In this document: positions 16,197-22,578 of the stretch, piece by piece
Layout: the number at the start of each line of letters is the position of its first letter
How positions within the stretch are numbered: position 1 is the first letter of the stretch
From: Pyxidicoccus sp. MSG2
GTDB taxonomy: Bacteria > Myxococcota > Myxococcia > Myxococcales > Myxococcaceae
Assembly (NCBI RefSeq): GCF_026626705.1
Contig: NZ_JAPNKC010000001.1
Coordinates: forward strand, 1,178,001 to 1,242,000
Length of the DNA stretch: 64,000 bases
Direction of reading: 5' to 3'
The notes under the pieces: generated by a model
Databases searched by the model: none
The model's input: only the letters and a program-made list of their open reading frames with translations
What the model was told of the DNA's origin: nothing
Position numbers and translations under genes: made by a program

Positions 16197-16308
16197 GCCG
16201 GGCAGCATAGGCCATCACGCCCGGTCGCATCTGCTCCGACCCGGGGTGTGCATCCCGGGTCCCATACAATCACCCGCCGGTACTACGGGAAGTCCCGCAG
16301 ACGACGCT

Positions 16309-16725
16309 TCAGGACGCCTTCGCCTTCGCGGCCTCGCGCTGCGCGGCGACCCAGGCCTTCGCGTCCTCCTCGGTGGCCACCATGGCGAAGGGGGTGTTCC
16401 CCTTCTTCCCCATCAACTCTCCCGCGCGGATCATCATGTTGACCATGGTCCGCATGGCGAAGCTGGAGCCGAACATCACCGTGGCCGCGTAGGGCATCAG
16501 GTCCGGATTCTCCCCCAGGACCTTGCGCACGTCCGCGGACATGCCGGTGCCCTGGCGCGAGTCCGAGATGAGATAGAGCGTGGGGTGGTTCTTCTTCAGC
16601 TCACGCACCAGCGCGTTCGACTCCTCCAACAGCTTCATGTCGTAGACGCCGACGGTGACGAGCCGCACCGTGTCCGGCTCCTCGAACCACATCTTGTGCG
16701 GGCCCAACGTCCAGACTGCTCCCAT
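16309..16725 (-). CDS. SpoIIAA-like (STAS-fold) protein
   Basis: A 138-residue protein with the SpoIIAA-like alpha/beta pattern: a two-strand opening, YLISDSRQGTGMSADVRKV in the middle, and a C-terminal FAMVATEEDAKAWV, the common ending of this family. The family is related to STAS anti-anti-sigma domains, but the phosphorylatable DS motif of classical STAS proteins is not clear here. An AAGGAG lies just before the ATG. It is the last gene of the stressosome-like operon, 34 bases after the RsbR-type gene. It may be an output or adaptor of the partner-switching module. Confidence 0.75.
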   Translation of the reverse strand: MGAVWTLGPHKMWFEEPDTVRLVTVGVYDMKLLEESNALVRELKKNHPTLYLISDSRQGTGMSADVRKVLGENPDLMPYAATVMFGSSFAMRTMVNMMIRAGELMGKKGNTPFAMVATEEDAKAWVAAQREAAKAKAS

Positions 16726-16759
16726 CGCACTGCTCCTTGTCGCGGATTCCTGGGGTGGT

Positions 16760-17443
16760 TCAGCGCTGCTGCGTCGGCGTCCCGCTGTTGTTCTTGCGCA
16801 GGTGGAGGAAGCACTCGCGCAGGCCTTCCTTCAGGCTGCTGAGCGTCTTCACCGCACTGAGGTCCACGCCAATCTGGACCAGCGTCTGGGCGATGAGCGG
16901 GCTGATGCCCGTCACCACGCAGTACGCACCCAAGAGCCGCGCGGCGTTGACCATCTTGATGAAGTGGTTGGCCGTCATCGTGTCCACCACCTCCACGCCG
17001 GTGATGTCGATGATGACGCAGCGGGCCTTCCCCTGGACGATGCGGTGCAGGAGCCGCTCGGTCATCTCCACCGAGCGCTGCGTGTCCACCACGCCGACGA
17101 TGGGCAGCGTGAGGATGTCCTCCCACAGCTCGATGATGGGCGTGGACAAGTCGCGGATGGCCTCGCGCTGCCGTTCGATGGTGGCGAGCTTCTCCTCCAT
17201 CTCCCGGTGGCTCGTCGCCAGGCGCGTCAGCGCCTCCTCGTGCTCGCGGCGCGTGGTGTCCAGCTCGCGCACGAAGACGTTGAGCGTCTCCTCCAGCGCG
17301 GCAAACTCGTCCTGCTCGTGGATGGGGATGGTGGTCCGCTCGACGGAGAACTCACCCACGGAAATCATCGACAGCACGTCGATGATGCGGCCGATGCGCT
17401 CGGGGCTGATGGAGAGGAGGTCCTGCTTGGGGAGGGCGCTCAT
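16760..17443 (-). CDS. rsbR: RsbR-type STAS domain protein (stressosome)
   Basis: A 227-residue RsbR-like protein. The C-terminal STAS domain (about 100-215) closely follows RsbR paralogues: TPIIELWEDILTLPIVGVVD, then VIIDITGVEVVDTMTANHF, then AYCVVTGISPLIAQTLVQIG. The VVDT motif carries the Thr equivalent to the phosphorylated residue of Bacillus RsbRA, and a second Thr is present in GVVDTQRS. The N-terminal 100 residues have a helical, coiled-coil character (LDTTRREHEEALTRLATSHREM) without a recognisable globin-like sensor. It forms the stressosome scaffold with RsbS, encoded 15 bases upstream. Confidence 0.88.
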   Translation of the reverse strand: MSALPKQDLLSISPERIGRIIDVLSMISVGEFSVERTTIPIHEQDEFAALEETLNVFVRELDTTRREHEEALTRLATSHREMEEKLATIERQREAIRDLSTPIIELWEDILTLPIVGVVDTQRSVEMTERLLHRIVQGKARCVIIDITGVEVVDTMTANHFIKMVNAARLLGAYCVVTGISPLIAQTLVQIGVDLSAVKTLSSLKEGLRECFLHLRKNNSGTPTQQR

Positions 17444-17458
17444 GGGGTGTGGGGGTCC

Positions 17459-17956
17459 TCAGGCGGTGGGCTTGGGAAGGGGGGACGGCGACAGGCCGAG
17501 CATCTCGTCGGCCAGGGCAAGGGCGGCCTCGCGCTCGGCGGAGGTGGTGCGCCCGCCCACCACCTGGACACCGAGCAGCACCAGCCCCTCCTCCAAGCCC
17601 AGCGCCGTCTCCACGCCCTCGAGCTGGATGCCCATGCTCTGCAGGGTGAGCGCCACGTCCGCGCCCATGCCGCACAGCACGGTGCGGGTCCCCATCAGCC
17701 GCGCCGAGGCCGCCAGCCTCGCGAGCACCGCGCACAGGTGGCTGTCCACCAGCCAGAGCCCGGAGATGTCCACCACCATGCCGCGCGCGCCGATGCGCTG
17801 GATGTCGCGCAGCACGTCCGAGCACAGCTGCGCGGCCTGCGCGTCGGTGATGTCCCCCTGCAGCGGGACGATGAGGTTGCCCCAGAGGGGGATGATGGGG
17901 ATGCGGGAAGTCTCGCGGTCGGGGCGGGAGGCCCCGGGGAAGTCGGGCTGGCTCAT
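17459..17956 (-). CDS. rsbS: RsbS-type STAS domain protein (stressosome)
   Basis: A 165-residue protein whose central STAS domain (about residues 18-125) matches RsbS: IPIIPLWGNLIVPLQGDITD, GMVVDISGLWLVDSHLCAVL and TVLCGMGADVALTLQSMGI. The Ser in VDSH aligns with the phosphorylation site of Bacillus RsbS. In the known system RsbS together with RsbR binds and holds RsbT until stress triggers phosphorylation. A C-terminal tail of about 40 residues beyond the STAS core is unusual. Its ATG overlaps the stop of the phosphatase gene by four bases, so the two are translationally coupled. Confidence 0.88.
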   Translation of the reverse strand: MSQPDFPGASRPDRETSRIPIIPLWGNLIVPLQGDITDAQAAQLCSDVLRDIQRIGARGMVVDISGLWLVDSHLCAVLARLAASARLMGTRTVLCGMGADVALTLQSMGIQLEGVETALGLEEGLVLLGVQVVGGRTTSAEREAALALADEMLGLSPSPLPKPTA

Positions 17957-18528
17957 GAGTTCTCCACGTCCACCACCATCACGGTGGCATCGTCCGAAGG
18001 TCGGGCGTAGCGCTCCATCAGGAGCAGACACGCCTCGTTGGGGGGAAGCTTCCGTGCGTACTCCAGGTCCAGCCGGAAGCTCAGGCCGTCGCTGAAGAGG
18101 ACCAGCCGGTCTCCGGGCGACAGCGCCGCGGAGGCGGTGCGCAGCGAGCGCATGGACTGACCGAGGATGCCGGGCGTGGGGACCACGGGCACCCGGGTGC
18201 CCCGCGTGCGCAACTCGACGTTGCCCACGCCGCCGCACTGGAGCGTCTTGCCGTCGAACAGGCCGAGCATGATGGCCGCGCCCCGGCTGTGCCGCAGGGC
18301 CGCGTGCACCGCGTCCAGCAGCGGCTCCACGCCGGAGTCCAGCGGCTGCTGCTCCAGGCAGCGGGCCGCGTCGGCCGCCACCGCCGCGGCCACGGGGCCG
18401 TGCCCCAGCGCGTCGACCACCGCCAGCAGCGTGTGCCCGCCCTGGGTACGAACCAGCGCCATGTCACCGTTCCGCACCTCGCCCGGCTTGGGGCGCGAGT
18501 GGTGGGAGACGGCCAACCTCACAACCAC
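17953..18528 (-). CDS. rsbX: RsbX/SpoIIE-type PP2C phosphatase
   Basis: A 191-residue single-domain PP2C-like serine phosphatase of the RsbX/SpoIIE class. It shows the metal-binding VVDALGHGP motif (about 38-46), GGVGNVELR, LVLFSDGLS and the final DDATVMVVDV. In the stressosome RsbX dephosphorylates RsbS and RsbR to reset the complex. There is no sensor or membrane part. Its start overlaps the end of the upstream ATPase gene by ten bases and its stop overlaps rsbS by four, placing it tightly in the operon. Confidence 0.87.
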   Translation of the reverse strand: MVVRLAVSHHSRPKPGEVRNGDMALVRTQGGHTLLAVVDALGHGPVAAAVAADAARCLEQQPLDSGVEPLLDAVHAALRHSRGAAIMLGLFDGKTLQCGGVGNVELRTRGTRVPVVPTPGILGQSMRSLRTASAALSPGDRLVLFSDGLSFRLDLEYARKLPPNEACLLLMERYARPSDDATVMVVDVENS

Positions 18529-19244
18529 ACCTCGAAGTCCACCTGCGTGCCCGAGGGGCCGGTGCGCACGTCGAACCGGTCCGCCAGCCGCTTCACGCCC
18601 AGAAGCCCCAGGCCCATGCCCGTCTTGCTGCGGTAGGTGCCGGACAGCACGCGCTCCAGGTCCGGAATGCCGCGCCCCTGGTCCTCCGCGCGCACGCGCA
18701 ACAGGCGCCGCGGCGTCTGCTCCGGGGCGAGCTGGATGGTGCCTCCTCCGGCATATGCAATCTGGTTGCGCGCCAGCTCACTCACCGCCGTGGCCACCTT
18801 CTGGCACTCGTAGCCGCGCCCACCCAGCGTCTCGCACATCATCCGCGCCGCGAGCCGCGCGTGGCTGGCGTCCGACTCCGTGCGCACCAGATAGGTGGTG
18901 GCGCGGACCTCCGGAGCGGCGGCGGCGGGCGCCACCATGGGAGTGCCCTGCGGCGGGGTGGGGGCCGGCTTCGACGCGGGGGACGGCGCCGCCACCGGGG
19001 AGGTGGCGGGTGTGGCCAGCGTCCGCAGCAGTGCGGCCAGCTGCGGCCGGCGCGCGGGGTCCACGAAGTGGCGGGTCGCCGGCTCCAGCGCCTCGATGAC
19101 GCGGGGCAGCTCCGCCGAGCCCACGGACTCCAGCGACAGCCGCAGCGGCTCCAGCGTCCCGCGCAGCACCAGCCGCGCCGCCGTCTCCGACATGAACTGC
19201 TGCAGCACCCGCAACAGCTCCGTGCACATCGAGCCCCGGCTCAC
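18519..19244 (-). CDS. RsbT-like GHKL ATPase with N-terminal extension
   Basis: A 241-residue protein. The C-terminal 130 residues form an anti-sigma-factor type HATPase of the RsbT group, with N-box AVSELARNQIAYAG, G1 box EDQGRGIPD and G2 box SKTGMGLGLLGVKRLAD. Residues 1 to about 85 form a helical extension (LLRVLQQFMSETAARLV) without a recognised fold, followed by a Pro/Ala linker. RsbT is normally only about 130 residues long, so the extension is additional. The GTG start at 19244 overlaps the upstream stop, favouring coupling; the ATG at 19229 is an alternative. It likely phosphorylates the RsbS and RsbR partners encoded downstream. Confidence 0.82.
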   Translation of the reverse strand: MSRGSMCTELLRVLQQFMSETAARLVLRGTLEPLRLSLESVGSAELPRVIEALEPATRHFVDPARRPQLAALLRTLATPATSPVAAPSPASKPAPTPPQGTPMVAPAAAAPEVRATTYLVRTESDASHARLAARMMCETLGGRGYECQKVATAVSELARNQIAYAGGGTIQLAPEQTPRRLLRVRAEDQGRGIPDLERVLSGTYRSKTGMGLGLLGVKRLADRFDVRTGPSGTQVDFEVWL

Positions 19245-19702
19245 CGGTGCCTCCTGTTCTCCAGAATCACCCGCTTGCGGGCCACCACCTCGAGCCCTCC
19301 GCCCTCGCGGTTGGACACGTGGACGCCATCCGTCAGCCGCATCACCGCCGCGCCGCCCTCGCCCAGGCTCTCTCCCGGCAGCGGGCCGGGACGGCCCTCA
19401 CCCCGGCCCATGAAGAGCCGCGCGGGGTCCGTCATGCCGGGGCCGCGATCTCTCGAGCGGATGAAGAGCCACCCGGCCTCGCACCACAGCTCCACCGTGC
19501 CGCCCGCGCCGGCGTGACGCACCAGGTTGGTGGCCAGCTCACTCACCACCACCGCCACCTCCGCGCTGGCCGGGGCCGTCAGCCCCACCTGCCGCGCGAA
19601 GCGCCGCCCCAGCGCCGCCGCCACCGCCGCGTCCGACTTCAGCTGGACCTCCACCGTGAGTGGGGCCTCGAAGTCTGGAAATTGGGGGAGAGGGGCCGGC
19701 AA
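19241..19702 (-). CDS. RsbT/RsbW-like GHKL ATPase
   Basis: A protein of up to 153 residues that is one HATPase domain of the anti-sigma kinase type. N-box VVVSELATNLVRHAG, G1 box SRDRGPGMTD and a G2-like GESLGEGGAAVMRLTDGV are visible. It is the first gene of the stressosome-like operon and the second such ATPase in it, so the module has two kinases. The TTG at 19702 has no clear ribosome site. The GTG 15 codons further in (VEVQLKS) has GAGG ten bases upstream and may be the true start. Whether this copy acts as the RsbT-like activator or the RsbW-like anti-sigma kinase cannot be told. Confidence 0.8.
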   Translation of the reverse strand: MPAPLPQFPDFEAPLTVEVQLKSDAAVAAALGRRFARQVGLTAPASAEVAVVVSELATNLVRHAGAGGTVELWCEAGWLFIRSRDRGPGMTDPARLFMGRGEGRPGPLPGESLGEGGAAVMRLTDGVHVSNREGGGLEVVARKRVILENRRHR

Positions 19703-19836
19703 AAATCATCCCGAGTGGAAAGTTTCGATAAATCAGGCAACAAAATGTCGAGTATGTAAAGTGGTGCAGACCGCACCCACTGATGCTCGCTTCCATTCCT
19801 GGGGAGCTCGGATTAGAACCGGAAATTTTGGGCGTC
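19703..19836 (-). promoter_or_regulatory. AT-rich promoter region of the stressosome-like operon
   Basis: This stretch contains the most AT-rich bases for several kilobases (around 19701-19760, with AAAAATCATC, TTTCGATAAATC and AACAAAATG). It lies directly upstream of the first ATPase gene on the minus strand. No pair of consensus boxes stands out, so only the region is marked. Confidence 0.3.
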
Positions 19837-19865
19837 AAAACCCGGCCTCACCGGATTCATCCGGG
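19837..19865 (-). terminator. Putative terminator of the amidotransferase-fold gene
   Basis: On the minus strand CCCGG and CCGGG flank a 15-base loop that includes the perfect small hairpin CCGGA-TTCA-TCCGG (19851-19864, plus-strand reading). TTTT follows. It lies about 50 bases after the stop of the 19914-20747 gene and before the stressosome operon, on the same strand. Strength is modest. Confidence 0.4.
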
Positions 19866-19913
19866 AAGCGCTGGGTTTGCGGGATTGAAGAGGGAGCGAG
19901 AGCGCCCCGCCCG

Positions 19914-20747
19914 TCACACCCCGGTCAGGTGCTTCACCTGCAGGTCCGGCCCCACCGCGAGCGTGGTGCCCTGGACCAGCTCCACCCAACCCGCGGTGCG
20001 CTTCACGTGGCTGGCCACCACCACCGTGCGGCGGCGCCGGTGCGCGCCCACCGCGGGCTGCGTCTCCGGGGTGCCGGGTGTCACGCCGCACAGCTCGCAC
20101 TCGGCGGAGCCCTCCAGCCGCGTATAGAAGAGCGGCTCCTCGCCGAAGCGGCACGCCACCAGGAGCGAGCCGTTGGTGGCCACCAGGTTGAGCGTGGAGG
20201 TGCGGGTGATGCCCGCATCCACACCGGCCTTCGCCACCTCGCGCGCGGTGTCCGCCAGGAGGTGCCCGGCGAGGGAGGCCTCCAGCCTCGGGTCATCCGT
20301 GCGGCCCACGTCGCGCAGGTGCCGCAGGAACAGCGCGAAGAGCAGCTCGCTGTCCGTGGCGCCCCGCACCTGCCGCTGGAGGTGCTCGGGCAGCGAGTCC
20401 ATCAGCGTCGCGCGCAGCTGCGCGAAGCCGTTGATGGCGCCCTGGTGTGCGAACAGCCAGCGGCGCGCCCGGAACGGCTGCGTGTTGTCCTCCAGCGAGA
20501 GCCCCACCGGCAGCCTGCCGCCATGGAACAGCAGCGCCTCGGACTCGTGCGGAGGGGCGAGCGAGTCCAGCGAGAGTTCGCCGTCGCTCGCGAAGCGCCG
20601 CAGCAACACCTCGTCCTGGGCGTAGGCGCCCACCCCCACTGCATTGGAACGCGGCTCACCCTGGAGGAGTACCTGGCTGGACAGCCGGTGGAGCTCGCAC
20701 CGAAGCAGGTTCGGGTCGGACGTCAGGGCGGCGAGGACGACGGACAT
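19914..20747 (-). CDS. Class II glutamine amidotransferase-fold protein lacking the N-terminal Cys
   Basis: A 277-residue protein resembling class II (Ntn) glutamine amidotransferases of the EgtC/YafJ group. Supporting segments are WLFAHQGAINGFAQLR (compare the family FAHNGxI), GATDSELLFALFL (the TDSE motif) and a late strand-rich region. In the family the nucleophile is Cys2 exposed after Met removal. Here the sequence starts MSVVLAALTSDPNLLRCEL, with Ser at position 2 and the first Cys at about 17. It is therefore either inactive as an amidotransferase or has a changed role. It is divergent from the Hsp70 gene and may share its control region. It is unrelated by sequence to the stressosome genes downstream. 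Confidence 0.7.
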   Translation of the reverse strand: MSVVLAALTSDPNLLRCELHRLSSQVLLQGEPRSNAVGVGAYAQDEVLLRRFASDGELSLDSLAPPHESEALLFHGGRLPVGLSLEDNTQPFRARRWLFAHQGAINGFAQLRATLMDSLPEHLQRQVRGATDSELLFALFLRHLRDVGRTDDPRLEASLAGHLLADTAREVAKAGVDAGITRTSTLNLVATNGSLLVACRFGEEPLFYTRLEGSAECELCGVTPGTPETQPAVGAHRRRRTVVVASHVKRTAGWVELVQGTTLAVGPDLQVKHLTGV

Positions 20748-20845
20748 GGATGAAGACCCCCTTCCCAGGGATAGATAATGACGCCAACCTCCCCCCTCAA
20801 GCCAGCAGGCACGTCCCCTCGCCCCCTCGCTAAGTGCTTGAAATG

Positions 20846-20864
20846 GCTGGACTTTGCTGGACTT
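20846..20864 (+). promoter_or_regulatory. Tandem nonamer upstream of the Hsp70 promoter
   Basis: GCTGGACTT occurs twice with a ten-base period (20846-20854 and 20856-20864), ending six bases before the -35 box of the Hsp70 promoter. One-helical-turn spacing suits a direct-repeat activator site. The regulator is unknown. Confidence 0.35.
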
Positions 20865-20870
20865 GAAACG

Positions 20871-20899
20871 TTGACACGCCGAGGAGAGAGCCCTAACCT
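20871..20899 (+). promoter_or_regulatory. Candidate sigma-70 promoter for the Hsp70 operon
   Basis: A perfect TTGACA (20871-20876), a 17-base spacer and TAACCT (20894-20899) lie about 50 bases before the Hsp70 start. No heat-shock-sigma consensus is apparent. Confidence 0.5.
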
Positions 20900-20950
20900 C
20901 CCTGCGCTTCACCGACAGACCTTGCGTGGTGGGTCTTCACCGGAGACGGA

Positions 20951-22558
20951 ATGGCGGACGACATCGCAATCGGCATCGACCTGGGCACGTCGTATTCATG
21001 CGTGTCGGTGGTCCAGGACGGTCAGCCCGTGGTCATCCCCAACGAGTGGGGAGAGACGACGCATGCCTCCTGCGTGTCCTTCCTCGAGGACGGCTCGGTG
21101 CTGGTGGGCAACGCGGCCAAGAAGAACATCATCACCAACCCCGAGCAGACCGTCTATTCCGCCAAGCGGCTCATCGGCCGGTACTACTTCTCCGACGAGG
21201 TGAAGAAGGCGCAGGCGGTGATGCCGTACCGCATCGTCGAGGGCGAGAACAACTCGGTGCGCATCGCCGTGGGGGCGCGGACGTACTCGCTGCCGGAGAT
21301 CAGCGCGCTCGTCCTCAAGGAGATGAAGGCGGTGGCGGAGACGTACCTCGGGCGCGAGGTGACGAAGGCCGTCGTCACGGTGCCGGCGTACTTCAACGAC
21401 AACCAGCGGCAGGCCACCAAGGACGCGGGCCGCATCGCCGGGCTGGAGGTGCTGCGCATCCTCAACGAGCCCACCGCGGCGGCGCTGGCCTACGGCTTCG
21501 GCCGGGACGTCAACCAGCGCATCGTCGTCTACGACCTGGGCGGCGGCACGTTCGACGTGTCCATCCTGGAGATTGGCAAGGACGTCTTCGAGGTGCTGGC
21601 CACCGCGGGAGACACGTACCTGGGCGGCGACGACTTCGACGACCGCATCATGACGTGGCTGGCGGACGACTTCCTGGCGAAGACGCGGCTGGACGTGCGG
21701 CAGAACAAGTACTGCCTGCAGATGCTGAAGGAGGCCGCGGAGAAGGCGAAGATCGACGTGGGGCAGACCGGCTCGGCGGACATCCTGTGCCAGGGCATCT
21801 GCCAGGACGCGCAGGGCAACATCATGGACCTGCGCGGCACGCTCAACCAGGACCAGTTCAACCGGATGGTGATGGACCTGGTGCAGCGGACGTTCAAGGT
21901 CTGCGACGAGGCGCTGCAGAGCGCGCGGCTGACGGCGGCGGACATCGACGCGGTCATCCTGGTGGGCGGGCCCACGCGGCTGCCCATCATCCGCAACTCG
22001 GTGAAGCACTACTTCCAGAAGGGCCCGCTGGAGGGCATCAACCCGGACCAGGTCGTCGCCATGGGCGCGGCGCTCCAGTCGCACGCGCTGCTGGACAGCA
22101 AGACGGAGACGTTCCTGGTGGACGTCACGCCGCTGACGCTGCGCATCGGCACGGTGGGCGGGTACACCGAGAAGATCATCGACAAGAACACGCCGGTGCC
22201 CATCGACCGCTCGAAGACCTTCACCACCAGCCGCGACGGCCAGGAGAAGGTGAAGATTCGCGTGTACCAGGGCGAGTCCAACCGCGCCGACGAGTGCGAG
22301 ATGCTGGGTGAGTTCGAGTTCTCCGGCTTCCGCATCGGGTACCGGGGCGAGGTGAAGATTGAGGTCACGTTCGAGATCAACACGGACGGACTGGTGAACG
22401 TGTCCGCGTGCGACACGGAGACGGGACAGAAGACGTCGACGACCATCACCCTGTCGTCCGGCATGACCGAAGCAGACATCCAGAAGTCCATCCAGTCGAA
22501 CCGTGACACGCGGCTGGCGGGACACAACAGCAACGACCTGCCCGCCGTGGCCCACTAG
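20951..22558 (+). CDS. Hsp70 family chaperone with shortened C-terminus (SglK-like)
   Basis: A 535-residue DnaK-family protein. The actin-like ATPase domain is complete: IGIDLGTSYSCVSVV (phosphate 1), ILNEPTAAALAYGFG, VYDLGGGTFDVSILEIG (phosphate 2) and VILVGGPTRLPIIRN (adenosine). The beta-sandwich substrate domain follows (DVTPLTLRIGTVGG). The chain stops about 100 residues short of DnaK, shortly after a short GMTEADIQKSIQSNRD segment, so the helical lid is almost absent. Myxococcus has a DnaK homologue SglK/StkA needed for social motility and fibril matrix, and this could be that type; the identity is not certain. A J-domain gene begins 21 bases downstream. Confidence 0.88.
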   Translation: MADDIAIGIDLGTSYSCVSVVQDGQPVVIPNEWGETTHASCVSFLEDGSVLVGNAAKKNIITNPEQTVYSAKRLIGRYYFSDEVKKAQAVMPYRIVEGENNSVRIAVGARTYSLPEISALVLKEMKAVAETYLGREVTKAVVTVPAYFNDNQRQATKDAGRIAGLEVLRILNEPTAAALAYGFGRDVNQRIVVYDLGGGTFDVSILEIGKDVFEVLATAGDTYLGGDDFDDRIMTWLADDFLAKTRLDVRQNKYCLQMLKEAAEKAKIDVGQTGSADILCQGICQDAQGNIMDLRGTLNQDQFNRMVMDLVQRTFKVCDEALQSARLTAADIDAVILVGGPTRLPIIRNSVKHYFQKGPLEGINPDQVVAMGAALQSHALLDSKTETFLVDVTPLTLRIGTVGGYTEKIIDKNTPVPIDRSKTFTTSRDGQEKVKIRVYQGESNRADECEMLGEFEFSGFRIGYRGEVKIEVTFEINTDGLVNVSACDTETGQKTSTTITLSSGMTEADIQKSIQSNRDTRLAGHNSNDLPAVAH

Positions 22559-22578
22559 CGGGCCCCTGGACGCCGAAG

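Noticed and set aside
19703..19913. Possible small RNA gene in the AT-rich gap
   Set aside because: Only a terminator-like hairpin and AT-rich promoter-like sequence were seen; no tRNA-like or known RNA fold could be supported.
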